The position numbers and the translations under genes were made by a program. A DNA stretch of 64,000 nucleotides from Eutreptiella sp. 'Long Island Sound 2002' (taxonomy: Eukaryota; Euglenozoa; Euglenophyceae; Eutreptiales; Eutreptiaceae), in NCBI GenBank assembly GCA_964036045.1, contig OZ038380.1, positions 7,215,913 through 7,279,912 on the forward strand, given 5' to 3'. The notes under the pieces are model-generated. The model did not search any database. It had not been told where the DNA came from and saw only the letters and a list, made by a program, of their open reading frames with translations. The stretch's first letter is position 1. Every line of letters begins with the position of its first letter. Shown piece by piece: positions 45,501-59,300 of the stretch.

Positions 45501-48110
45501 AGCCAGCTTTGGAGCTTTGTGACCACAATGTGGGGCACAAACTGTGAGTGCAGCATTGCCGCAAAACACACATGGTGAGACCCCTGTTTTGTGTGCAATA
45601 ATGATTTACCACAGTCCAACCATGACTTCTGCACAAAGGCTGCATGGCCAAGACCGAGCCAGTTTGGGGGCACAGTGGCCACAATGTGGTGCACAAACAG
45701 TGAGTGCAGCATTGCCGCAAAAAACACATGGTTAGACCCCTGTTTTGGGTGTAATAATGATTTACCACAGTCCAACCATGACTTCCGCACAAAGGCTGCA
45801 TGGCCAAGACCGAGCCAGTTTTGGAGCATTGTGACCACAATGTCGGGCACAAACTGTGAGTGCAGCATTGCCGCAAAACACACATGGTGAGACCCCTGTT
45901 TTGTGTGTAATAATGATTTACCACAGTCCAATCATGACTTCTGCACAAAGGCTGCGTGGCCAAGACCGACCCAGTTTTGGGGCACAGTGGCCACAATGTG
46001 GGGCACCAACAGTGAGTGCAGCATTGCCGCAAAAAACACATGGTTAGACCCCAGCTTTGTGTGTAATAATGATTTACCACAGTCCAATCATGACTTCTGC
46101 ACAAAGGCTGCGTGGCCAAGACCGACCCAGTTTTGGAGCACAGTGGCCACAACGTGGGGCACAAACAGTGAGTGCAGCATTGCCACAAAAAACACATGGT
46201 GAGACCCCTGTTTTGTGTGCAATAATGATTTACCACAGTCCAATCATGACTTCTGCACAAAGGCTGCATGGCCAAGACCGACCCAGCTTTGGAGCATTGT
46301 GACCACAATGTGGGGCACACACTGTGAGTGCAGCATTGCCGCAAAAAACACATGGTTACACCCCAGTTTGGTGTGTAATAATGATTTACCACAGTCCAAT
46401 CATGACTTCTGCACAAAGGCTGCATGGCCAGGACCGAGCCAGTTTTGGGGCACAGTGGCCACAATGTGGGGCACAAACTGTGAGTGCAGCATTGCCGCAA
46501 AACACACATGGTGAGGCCCCAGTTTTGTGTGTAATAATGATTTACCACAGTTCAACCATGACTTCTGCACAAAGGCTGCATGGCCAATACCGAGCCAGCT
46601 TTTGGAGCATTGTGGCCACAATGTGGGGCACAAACTGTGAGTGCAGCATTGCCGCAAAAAACACATGCTGAGACCCCAGTTTTGTGTGTAATAATGATTT
46701 ACCACCGTCCAATCATGACTTCTGCACAAAGGCTGCATGGCCAAGACCGAGCCAGCTTTGGAGCTTTGTGACCACAATGTGGGGCACAAACTGTGAGTGC
46801 AGCATTGCCGCAAAAAACACATGGTGAGACCCCTGTTTTGTGTGTAATAATGATTTACCACAGTCCAATCATGACTTCTGCACAAAGGCTGCATGGCCAG
46901 GACCGAGCGAGTTTTGGGGCACAGTGGCCACAATGTGGGGCACAAACTGTGAGTGCAGCATTGCCGCAAAAAACACATGGTGAGGCCCCAGTTTTGTGTG
47001 CAATAATGATTTACCACAGTCCAATCATGACTTCTGCACAAAGGCTGCATGGCCAAGACCGAGCCAGTTTTGGAGCATTGTGACCACAATGTGGGGCACA
47101 AACTGTGAGTGCAGCATTGCCGCAAAAAACACATGGTGAGACCCCAGTTTTGTGTGCAAAAATGATTTACCACAGTCCAACCATGACTTCTGCACAAAGG
47201 CTGCATGGCCAAGACCGACCCAGTTTTGGAGCATTGTGACCACAATGTGGGGCACAAACTGTGAGTGCAGCATTGCCGCAAAAAACACATGGTGAGACCC
47301 CTGTTTTGTGTGCAATAATGATTTACCACAGTCCAACCATGACTTCTGCACAAAGGCTGCATGGCCAAGACCGACCCAGCTTTGGAGCATTGTGACCACA
47401 ATGTGGGGCACCAACAGTGAGTGCAGCATTGCCGCAAAAAACACATGGTTAGACCCCAGTTTGGTGTGTAATAATGATTTACCACAGTCCAATCATGACT
47501 TCTGCACAAAGGCTGCATGGCCAGGACCGAGCCAGTTTTGGGGCACAGTGGCCACAATGTGGGGCACAAACTGTGAGTGCAGCATTGCCGCAAAACACAC
47601 ATGGTGAGGCCCCAGTTTTGTGTGTAATAATGATTTACCACAGTCCAATCATGACTTCTGCACAAAGGCTGCATGGCCAAGAACGAGCCAGCTTTGGAGC
47701 TTTGTGACCACAATGAGGGGCACAAACTGTGAGTGCAGCATTGCCGCAAAAAACACATGGTGAGACCCCTGTTTTGTGTGCAATAATGATTTACCACAGT
47801 CCAACCATGACTTCTGCACAAAGGCTGCATGGCCAAGAACGAGCCAGTTTTGGGGCACAGTGGCCACAATGTCGTGCACAAACAGTGAGTGCAGCATTGC
47901 CGCAAAAAACACATGGTGAGACCCCTGTTTTGTGTGTAATAATGATTTACCACAGTCCAACCATGACTTCCGCACAAAGGCTGCATGGCCAAGACCGAGC
48001 CAGTTTTGGAGCATTGTGACCACAATGTGGGGCACAAACTGTGAGTGCAGCATTGCCGCAAAACACACATGCTGAGACCCCAGTTTTGTGTGTAATAATG
48101 ATTTACCACA
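39600..48110 (+). repeat. 4.84-kb segmental duplication within the satellite
   Basis: 39600-42130 recurs at about 44440-46970, offset 4838 bp (31 monomers plus 2 bp). Markers: CCATGAATTCTGCAC, GCCGCAAGAAACACATGG with GACCCTAG, GCTTTTGGAGCATTGTGG, and GACCGAGCGAGTTTTGG. The following part (42314 onward) matches 47308 onward at 4994 bp (32 monomers plus 2 bp), so one monomer was gained or lost after duplication. Confidence 0.8.
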
Positions 48111-49210
48111 GTCCAATCATGACTTCTGCACAAAGGCTGCATGGCCAAGACCGAGCCAGTTTTGGGGCATTGTGACCACAATGTGGGGCACAAACTGTGA
48201 GTGCAGCATTGCCGCAAAAAACACATGGTGAGACCCCAGTTTTGTGTGCAAAAATGATTTACCACAGTCCAACCATGACTTCTGCACAAAGGCTGCATGG
48301 CCAAGACCGACCCAGTTTTGGAGCATTGTGACCACAATGTGGGGCACAAACTGTGAGTGCAGCATTGCCGCAAAAAACACATGGTGAGACCCCTGTTTTG
48401 TGTGCAATAATGATTTACCACAGTCCAACCATGACTTCTGCACAAAGGCTGCATGGCCAAGACCGACCCAGCTTTGGAGCATTGTGACCACAATGTGGGG
48501 CACCAACAGTGAGTGCAGCATTGCCGCAAAAAACACATGGTTAGACCCCAGTTTGGTGTGTAATAATGATTTACCACAGTCCAATCATGACTTCTGCACA
48601 AAGGCTGCATGGCCAGGACCGAGCCAGTTTTGGGGCACAGTGGCCACAATGTGGGGCACAAACTGTGAGTGCAGCATTGCCGCAAAACACACATGGTGAG
48701 GCCCCAGTTTTGTGTGTAATAATGATTTACCACAGTCCAATCATGACTTCTGCACAAAGGCTGCATGGCCAAGAACGAGCCAGCTTTGGAGCTTTGTGAC
48801 CACAATGAGGGGCACAAACTGTGAGTGCAGCATTGCCGCAAAAAACACATGGTGAGACCCCTGTTTTGTGTGCAATAATGATTTACCACAGTCCAACCAT
48901 GACTTCTGCACAAAGGCTGCATGGCCAAGAACGAGCCAGTTTTGGGGCACAGTGGCCACAATGTCGTGCACAAACAGTGAGTGCAGCATTGCCGCAAAAA
49001 ACACATGGTGAGACCCCTGTTTTGTGTGTAATAATGATTTACCACAGTCCAACCATGACTTCCGCACAAAGGCTGCATGGCCAAGACCGAGCCAGTTTTG
49101 GAGCATTGTGACCACAATGTGGGGCACAAACTGTGAGTGCAGCATTGCCGCAAAACACACATGCTGAGACCCCAGTTTTGTGTGTAATAATGATTTACCA
49201 CAGTCCAATC
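47300..49210 (+). repeat. 7-monomer higher-order repeat (1092 bp)
   Basis: 47308-48116 recurs at 48400-49208, offset 1092 bp. The marker CAAGAACGAGCCAGC with GGAGCTTTGTGACC and CAATGAGGGG is at about 47679 and 48771, with further copies near 42685 and 50173. Confidence 0.8.
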
Positions 49211-50519
49211 ATGACTTCTGCACAAAGGCTGCGTGGCCAAGACCGACCCAGTTTTGGGGCACAGTGGCCACAATGTGGGGCACAAACTGTGAGTGCAGCA
49301 TTGCCGCAAAAAACACATGGTTAGACCCCAGTTTTGTGTGTAATAACGATTTACCACAGTCCAATCATGACTCCTGCACAAAGGCTGCGTGGCCAAGACC
49401 GACCCAGTTTTGGGGCACAGTGGCCACAATGTGGGGCACAAACAGTGAGTGCAGCATTGCCACAAAAAACACATGGTGAGACCCCTGTTTTGTGTGCAAT
49501 AATGATTTACCACAGTCCAACCATGACTTCTGCACAAAGGCTGCATGGCCAAACCCGAGCCATTTTTGGGGCACAGTGGCCACAATGTGGGGCACAAACT
49601 GTGAGTGCAGCATTGCCGCAAAAAACACATGGCGAGATCCCAGTTTTGTGTGCAATAATGATTTACCACAGTCCAACCATGACTTCTGCACAAAGGCTGC
49701 ATGGCCAAGACCGAGCCAGTTTTGGAGCATTGTGACCACAATGAGGGGCACAAACAGTGAGTGCAGCATTGCCGCAAAAACACATGGTGAGACCCCTGTT
49801 TTGTGTGCAATAATGATTTACCACAGTCCAATCATGACTTCTGCACAAAGGCTGCATGGCCAAGACCGAGCCAGTTTTGGGGCATTGTGACCACAATGTG
49901 GGGCACAAACTGTGAGTGCAGCATTGCCGCAAAAAACACATGGTGAGACCCCAGTTTTGTGTGTAATAATGATTTACCACAGTCCAACCATGACTTCTGC
50001 ACAAAGGCTGCATGGCCAAGACCGAGCCAGTTTTGGGGCACAGTGGCCACAATGTGGGGCACAAACTGTGAGTGCAGCATTGCCGCAAAACACACATGGT
50101 GAGGCCCCAGTTTTGTGTGTAATAATGATTTACCACAGTCCAATCATGACTTCTGCACAAAGGCTGCATGGCCAAGAACGAGCCAGCTTTGGAGCTTTGT
50201 GACCACAATGAGGGGCACAAACTGTGAGTGCAGCATTGCCGCAAAAAACACATGGTGAGACCCCTGTTTTGTGTGCAATAATGATTTACCACAGTCCAAC
50301 CATGACTTCTGCACAAAGGCTGCATGGCCAAGAACGAGCCAGTTTTGGGGCACAGTGGCCACAATGTCGTGCACAAACAGTGAGTGCAGCATTGCCGCAA
50401 AAAACACATGGTGAGACCCCTGTTTTGTGTGTAATAATGATTTACCACAGTCCAACCATGACTTCCGCACAAAGGCTGCATGGCCAAGACCGAGCCAGTT
50501 TTGGAGCATTGTGACCACA

Positions 50520-50545
50520 ATGTGGGGCACAAATGATTTACCACA
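50520..50545 (+). other. Monomer with a 60-bp internal deletion
   Basis: GGGGCACAAA is joined directly to TGATTTACCAC at 50533/50534. The intervening 60 bp (from CTGTGAG to TAATAA of a normal unit) are missing, leaving a 96-bp monomer. Three bases or fewer of microhomology flank the junction. Confidence 0.85.
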
Positions 50546-51488
50546 GTCCAATCATGACTTCTGCACAAAGGCTGCATGGCCAGGACCGAGCCAGTTTTGG
50601 GGCACAGTGGCCACAATGTGGGGCACAAACTGTGAGTGCAGCATTGCCGCAAAACACACATGGTGAGGCCCCAGTTTTGTGTGTAATAATGATTTACCAC
50701 AGTTCAACCATGACTTCTGCACAAAGGCTGCATGGCCAATACCGAGCCAGTTTTGGGAGCATTGTGGCCACAATGTGGGGCACAAACAGTGAGTGCAGCA
50801 TTGCCGCTAAAAAAACATGCTGAGACCCCAGTTTTGTGTGTAATAATGATTTACCACAGTCCAATCATGACTTCTGCACAAAGGCGGCATGGCCAAGACC
50901 GAGCCAGCTTTGGAGCTTTGTGACCACAATGTGGGGCACAAACAGTGAGTGCAGCATTGCCGCAAAAAACACATGGTGAGACCCCTGTTTTGTGTGCAAT
51001 AATGATTTACCACAGTCCAACCATGACTTCTGCACAAAGGCTGCATGGCCAAGACCGAGCCAGTTTTGGGGCACAGTGGCCACAATGTGGTGCACAAACA
51101 GTGAGTGCAGCATTGCCGCAAAAAACACATGGTGAGACCCCTGTTTTGTGTGTAATAATGATTTACCACAGTCCAACCATGACTTCCGCACAAAGGCTGC
51201 ATGGCCAAGACCGAGCCAGTTTTGGAGCATTGTGACCACAATGTGGGGCACAAACTGTGAGTGCAGCATTGCCGCAAAACACACATGCTGAGACCCCAGT
51301 TTTGTGTGTAATAATGATTTACCACAGTCCAATCATGACTTCTGCACAAAGGCTGCGTGGCCAAGACCGATCCAGTTTTGGGGCACAGTGGCCACAATGT
51401 GGGGCACAAACTGTGAGTGCAGCATTGCCGCAAAAAACACATGGTGAGACCCCAGTTTTGTGTGTAATAATGATTTACCACAGTCCAA

Positions 51489-54400
51489 TCATGACTTCTG
51501 CACAAAGGCTGCGTGGCCAAGACCGACCCAGTTTTGGGGCACAGTGGCCACAATGTGGGGCACAAACAGTGAGTGCAGCATTGCCACAAAAAACACATGG
51601 TGAGACCCCTGTTTTGTGTGCAAGAATGATTTACCACAGTCCAACCATGACCTCTGCACAAAGGCTGCATGGCCAAGACCGAGCCAGTTTTGGAGCATTG
51701 TGACCACAATGTGGGGCACAAACTGTGAGTGCAGCATTGCCGCAAAGAACACATGGTGAGACCCCAGTTTTGTGCGTAATAATGATTTACCACAGTCCAA
51801 TCATGACTTATGCACAAAGGCTGCATGGCCAAGACCGAGCCAGCTTTGGGGCAGAGTGGCCATAATGTGGGGCACAAACAGTGAGTGCAGCATTGCCGCA
51901 AAAAACACATGGTGAGACCCCAGTTTTGTGTGCAATAATGATTTACCACAGTCCAACCATGACTTCTGCACAAAGGCTGCATGGCCAAACCCGAGCCATT
52001 TTTGGGGCACAGTGGCCACAATGTGGGGCACAAACTGTGAGTGCAGCATTGCCGCAAAAAACACATGGCGAGATCCCAGTTTTGTGTGCAATAATGATTT
52101 ACCACAGTCCAACCATGACTTCTGCACAAAGGCTGCATGGCCAAGACCGAGCCAGTTTTGGAGCATTGTGACCACAATGAGGGGCACAAACAGTGAGTGC
52201 AGCATTGCCGCAAAAACACATGGTGAGACCCCTGTTTTGTGTGCAATAATGATTTACCACAGTCCAATCATGACTTCTGCACAAAGGCTGCATGGCCAAG
52301 ACCGAGCCAGTTTTGGGGCATTGTGACCACAATGTGGGGCACAAACTGTGAGTGCAGCATTGCCGCAAAAAACACATGGTGAGACCCCAGTTTTGTGTGT
52401 AATAATGATTTACCACAGTCCAACCATGACTTCTGCACAAAGGCTGCATGGCCAAGACCGAGCCAGTTTTGGGGCACAGTGGCCACAATGTGGGGCACAA
52501 ACAGTGAGTGAAGCATTGCCGCAAAAAACACATGGTGAGACCCCAGTTTTGTGTGTAATAATGATTTACCACAGTCCAATCATGACTTCTGCACAAAGGC
52601 TGCGTGGCCAAGACCGACCCAGTTTTGGGGCACAGTGGCCACAATGTGGTGCACAAACAGTGAGTGCAGCATTGCCGCAAAAAACACATGGTGAGACCCC
52701 TGTTTTGTGTGTAATAATGATTTACCACAGTCCAAACATGACTTCCGCACAAAGGCTGCATGGCCAAGACCGAGCCAGTTTTGGAGCATTGTGACCACAA
52801 TGTGGGGCACAAACTGTGAGTGCAGCATTGCCGCAAAACACACATGCTGAGACCCCAGTTTTGTGTGTAATAATGATTTACCACAGTCCAATCATGACTT
52901 CTGCACAAAGGCTGCGTGGCCAAGACCGATCCAGTTTTGGGGCACAGTGGCCACAATGTGGGGCACCAACAGTGAGTGCAGCATTGCCGCAAAAAACACA
53001 CGGTGAGACCCCAGTTTTGTGTGTAATAATGATTTACCACAGTCCAATCATGACTTCTGCACAAAGGCTGCATGGCCAAGACCGACCCAGTTTTGGGGCA
53101 CAGTGGCCACAATGTGGGGCACAAACAGTGAGTGCAGCATTGCCACAAAAAACACATGGTGAGACCCCTGTTTTGTGTGCAAGAATGATTTACCACAGTC
53201 CAACCATGACCTCTGCACAAAGGCTGCATGGCCAAGACCGAGCCAGTTTTGGAGCATTGTAACCACAATGTGGGGCACAAACTGTGAGTGCAGCATTGCC
53301 GCAAAGAACACATGGTGAGACCCCAGTTTTGTGCGTAATAATGATTTACCACAGTCCAATCATGACTTATGCACAAAGGCTGCATGGCCAAGACCGAGCC
53401 AGCTTTGGGGCACAGTGGCCATAATGTGGGGCACAAACAGTGAGTGCAGCATTGCCGCAAAAAACACATGGTTAGACCCCAGTTTTGTGTGCAATAATGA
53501 TTTACCACAGTCCAACCATGACTTCTGCACAAAGGCTGCATGGCCAAACCCGAGCCATTTTTGGGGCACAGTGGCCACAATGTGGGGCACAAACTGTGAG
53601 TGCAGCATTGCCGCAAAAAACACATGGCGAGATCCCAGTTTTGTGTGCAATAATGATTTACCACAGTCCAACCATGACTTCTGCACAAAGGCTGCATGGC
53701 CAAGACCGAGCCAGTTTTGGAGCATTGTGACCACAATGTGGGGCACAAACAGTGAGTGCAGCATTGCCGCAAAAACACATGGTGAGACCCCTGTTTTGTG
53801 TGCAATAATGATTTACCACAGTCCAATCATGACTTCTGCACAAAGGCTGCATGGCCAAGACCGAGCCAGTTCTGGGGCATTGTGACCACAATGTGGGGCA
53901 CAAACTGTGAGTGCAGCATTGCCGCAAAAAACACATGGTGAGACCCCAGTTTTGTGTGTAATAATGATTTACCACAGTCCAACCATGACTTCTGCACAAA
54001 GGCTGCATGGCCAAGACCGAGCCAGTTTTGGGGCAGAGTGGCCACAATGTGGGGCACAAACAGTGAGTGCAGCATTGCCGCAAAAAACACATGGTGAGAC
54101 CCCAGTTTTGTGTGTAATAATGATTTACCACAGTCCAATCATGACTTCTGCACAAAGGCTGCGTGGCGGAGACCGACCCAGTTTTGGGGCACAGTGGCCA
54201 CAATGTGGTACACAAACAGTGAGTGCAGCATTGCCGCAAAAAACACATGGTGAGACCCCTGTTTTGTGTGTAATAATGATTTACCACAGTCCAACCATGA
54301 CTTCCGCACAAAGGCTGCATGGCCAAGACCGAGCCAGTTTTGGAGCATTGTGACCACAATGTGGGGCACAAACTGTGAGTGCAGCATTGCCGCAAAACAC

Positions 54401-55697
54401 ACATGCTGAGACCCCAGTTTTGTGTGTAATAATGATTTACCACAGTCCAATCATGACTTCTGCACAAAAACTGCATGGCCAAGACCGATCCAGTTTTGGG
54501 GCACAGTGGCCACAATGTGGGGCACCAACAGTGAGTGCAGCATTGCCGCAAAAAACACATGGTGAGACCCCAGTTTTGTGTGTAATAATGATTTACCACA
54601 GTCCAATCATGATTTCTGCACAAAGGCTGCGTGGCCAAGACCGACCCAGTTTTGGGGCACAGTGGCCACAATGTGGGGCACAAACAGTGAGTGCAGCATT
54701 GCCACAAAAAACACATGGTGAGACCCCTGTTTTGTGTGCAAGAATGATTTACCACAGTCCAACCATGACCTCTGCACAAAGGCTGCATGGCCAAGACCGA
54801 GCCAGTTTTGGAGCATTGTGACCACAATGTGGGGCACAAACTGTGAGTGCAGCATTGCCGCAAAGAACACATGGTGAGACCCCAGTTTTGTGCGTAATAA
54901 TGATTTACCACAGTCCAATCATGACTTATGCACAAAGGCTGCATGGCCAAGACCGAGCCAGCTTTGGGGCACAGTGGCCATAATGTGGGGCACAAACAGT
55001 GAGTGCAGCATTGCCGCAAAAAACACATGGTTAGACCCCAGTTTTGTGTGCAATAATGATTTACCACAGTCCAACCATGACTTCTGCACAAAGGCTGCAT
55101 GGCCAAGACCGAGCCATTTTTGGGGCACAGTGGCCACAATGTGGGGCACAAACTGTGAGTGCAGCATTGCCGCAAAAAACACATGGCGAGATCCCAGTTT
55201 TGTGTGCAATAATGATTTACCACAGTCCAACCATGACTTCTGCACAAAGGCTGCATGGCCAAGACCGAGCCAGTTTTGGAGCATTGTGACCACAATGTGG
55301 GGCACAAACAGTGAGTGCAGCATTGCCGCAAAAACACATGGTGAGACCCCTGTTTTGTGTGCAATAATGATTTACCACAGTCCAATCATGACTTCTGCAC
55401 AAAGGCTGCATGGCCAAGACCGAGCCAGTTTTGGGGCATTGTGACCACAATGTGGGGCACAAACTGTGAGTGCAGCATTGCCGCAAAAAACACATGGTGA
55501 GACCCCAGTTTTGTGTGTAATAATGATTTACCACAGTCCAACCATGACTTCTGCACAAAGGCTGCATGGCCAAGACCGAGCCAGTTTTGGGGCATTGTGA
55601 CCACAATGTGGGGCACAAACTGTGAGTGAAGCATTGCCGCAAAAAACACATGGTGAGACCCCAGTTTTGTGTGTAATAATGATTTACCACAGTCCAA
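51489..55697 (+). repeat. 10-monomer higher-order repeat (1559 bp)
   Basis: Copies begin at 51489, 53048 and 54607 (offsets 1559, 1559). The private variant CATGACTTATGCACAAAGG occurs at about 51803, 53362 and 54921. The 1559 rather than 1560 spacing is due to a shared 1-bp deletion in CCGCAAAAACACATGG. Confidence 0.85.
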
Positions 55698-56339
55698 TCA
55701 TGACTTCTGCACAAAGGCTGCATGGCCAAGTCCGAGCCAGTTTTGGGGCAGAGTGGCCACAATGTGGGGCACGAACAGTGAGTGAATCATTGCCGCAAAA
55801 AACACATGGTGACGCCCCAGTTTTGTGTGTAATAATGATTTACCACAGTCCAACCATGACTTCTGCACAAAGGCTGCATGGCCAAGACCGAGCCAGTTTT
55901 GGGGCACAGTGGCCACAATGTGGGGCAAAAACAGTGAGTGCAGCATTGCCGCAAAAACACATGGTGGGACCCCAGTTTTGTGTGTAATAATGATTTACCA
56001 CAGTCCAACCATGACTTCTGCACAAAGACTGCATGGCCAAGACCGAGCCAGTTTTGGGGCACGGTGGCCACAATGTGGGGCACAAACAGTGAGTGCAGCA
56101 TTGCCGCAAAAAACACATGGTGAGACCCCTGTTTTGTGTGTAATAATGATTTACCACAGTCCAACCATGACTTCTCCACAAAACCTGCATGGCCAAGACC
56201 GAGCCAGCTTTGGGGCACAGTGGCCACAATGTGGGGCACAAACTGTGAGTCCAGCATTGCCGCAAAAAACACATGGTGAGACCCCTGTTTTGTGTGTAAT
56301 AATGATTTACCACAGTCCAATCATGACTTCTGCACAAAG

Positions 56340-59300
56340 GCTGCATGGCCTAAACCGCGCCAGTTTTGGAGCATTGTGACCACAATGAGGGGCACAAACA
56401 GTGAGTGCAGCATTGCCGCAAAAAACACATGGTGAGGCCCCAGGTTTGTGTGTAATAATCATTTACCACAGTCCAACCATGACTTCTCCACAAGAACTGC
56501 ATGGCCAAGACCGAGCCAGCTTTGGGGCACAGTGGCCACAATGTGGGGCACAAACTGTGAGTGCAGCACTGCCGCAAAAAACACATGGTGAGACCCCAGT
56601 TTTGTGTGTAATAATCATTTACCACAGTCCAACCATGACTTCTCCACAAGAACTGCATGGCCAAGACCGAGCCAGCTTTGGGGCACAGTGGCCACAATGT
56701 GGGGCACAAACTGTGAGTGAAGCATTGCCGCAAAAAACACATGGTGAGACCCCAGTTTTGTGTGTAATAATGATTCACCACAGTCCAACCATGACTTCTG
56801 CACAAAGGCTGCATGGCCAAGACCGAGCCAGTTTTGGAGCATTGTGACCACAATGAGTGGCACAAACAGTGAGTGCAGCATTGCCGCAAAAAACACATGG
56901 TGAGGCCCCAGTTTTGTGTGTAATAATGATTTACCACAGTCCAATCATGACTTCTGCACAAGAACTGGATGGCCAAGACCGAGCCAGTTTTGGAGCACAG
57001 TGGCCACAATGTGGGGCACAAACTGTGAGTGCAGCATTGCCGCAAAGAAAACATGGTGAGACCCCAGTTTTGTGTGCAATAATGATTTACCACAGTCCAA
57101 TCATGACTTCTGCACAAAGGCTGCATGGCCAAGACCGAGCCAGTTTTGGAGCATTGTGACCACAATGTGGGACGCAAACAGTGAGTGCAGCATTGCCGCA
57201 AAAAACACATGGTTAGACCCCAGTTTTGTGTGTAATAATGACTTACCACAGTCCAACCATGACTTCTGCAAAAGAACTGCATGGCCAAGACGGAGCCAGT
57301 TTTGGAGCACAGTGGCCACAATGTGGGGCACAAACTGTGAGTGCAGCATTGCCGCAAAGAACACATGGTGAGACCCCAGTTTTGTGTGCAATAATGATTT
57401 ACCACAGTCCAATCATGACTTCTGCACAAAGGCTGCATGGCCAAGACCGAGCCAGTTTTGGAGCACAGTGGCCACAATGTGGGGCACAAACAGTGAGTGC
57501 AGCATTGCCGCAAAAAACACATGGTGAGACCCCAGTTTTGTGTGCAATAATGATTTACCACAGTCCAACCATGACTTCTGCACAAAGGCTGCATGGCCAA
57601 GACCGAGCCAGTTTTGGGGCACAGTGGCCACAATGTGGGGCACAAACTGTGAGTGCAGCATTGCCGCAAAGAACACATGGTGAGACCCCTGTTTTGTGTG
57701 TAATAATGGTTTACCACAGTCCAACCATGACTTCTCCACAAAACCTGCATGGCCAAGACCGAGCCAGCTTTGGGGCACAGTGGCCACAATGTGGGGCACA
57801 AACTGTGAGTGCAGCATTGCCGCAAAAAACACATGGTGAGACCCCAGTTTTGTGTGTAATAATGATTCACCACAGTCCAATCATGACTTCTGCACAAAGG
57901 CTGCATGGCCTAAACCGCGCCAGTTTTGGAGCATTGTGACCACAATGAGGGGCACAAACAGTGAGTGCAGCATTGCCGCAAAAAACACATGGTGAGGCCC
58001 CAGGTTTGTGTGTAATAATCATTTACCACAGTCCAACCATGACTTCTCCACAAGAACTGCATGGCCAAGACCGAGCCAGCTTTGGGGCACAGTGGCCACA
58101 ATGTGGGGCACAAACTGTGAGTGAAGCATTGCCGCAAAAAACACATGGTGAGACCCCAGTTTTGTGTGTAATAATGATTCACCACAGTCCAACCATGACT
58201 TCTGCACAAAGGCTGCATGGCCAAGACCGAGCCAGTTTTGGAGCATTGTGACCACAATGAGGGGCACAAACAGTGAGTGCAGCATTGCCGCAAAAAACAC
58301 ATGGTGAGGCCCCAGTTTTGTGTGTAATAATGATTTACCACAGTCCAATCATGACTTCTGCACAAGAACTGGATGGCCAAGACCGAGCCAGTTTTGGAGC
58401 ACAGTGGCCACAATGTGGGGCACAAACTGTGAGTGCAGCATTGCCGCAAAGAAAACATGGTGAGACCCCAGTTTTGTGTGCAATAATGATTTACCACAGT
58501 CCAATCATGACTTCTGCACAAAGGCTGCATGGCCAAGACCGAGCCAGTTTTGGAGCATTGTGACCACAATGTGGGACACAAACAGTGAGTGCAGCATTGC
58601 CGCAAAAAACACATGGTTAGACCCCAGTTTTGTGTGTAATAATGACTTACCACAGTCCAACCATGACTTCTGCACAAGAACTGCATGGCCAAGACCGAGC
58701 CAGTTTTGGAGCACAGTGGCCACAATGTGGGGCACAAACTGTGAGTGCAGCATTGCCGCAAAGAACACATGGTGAGACCCCAGTGTTGTGTGCAATAATG
58801 ATTTACCACAGTCCAATCATGACTTCTGCACAAAGGTTGCATGGCCAAGACCGAGCCAGTTTTGGAGCACAGTGGCCACAATGTGGGGCACAAACAGTGA
58901 GTGCAGCATTGCCGCAAAAAACACATGGTGAGACCCCAGTTTTGTGTGCAATAATGATTTACCACAGTCCAACCATGACTTCTGCACAAAGGCTGCATAG
59001 CCAAGACCGAGCCAGTTTTGGGGCACAGTGGCCACAATGTGGGGCACAAACTGTGAGTGCAGCATTGCCGCAAAGAACACATGGTGAGACCCCTGTTTTG
59101 TGTGTAATAATGGTTTACCACAGTCCAACCATGACTTCTCCACAAAACCTGCATGGCCAAGACCGAGCCAGTTTTGGAGCACAGTGGCCACAATGTGGGG
59201 CACAAACAGTGAGTGCAGCATTGCCGCAAAAAACACATGGTGAGACCCCAGTTTTGTGTGCAATAATGATTTACCACAGTCCAACCATGACTTCTGCACA

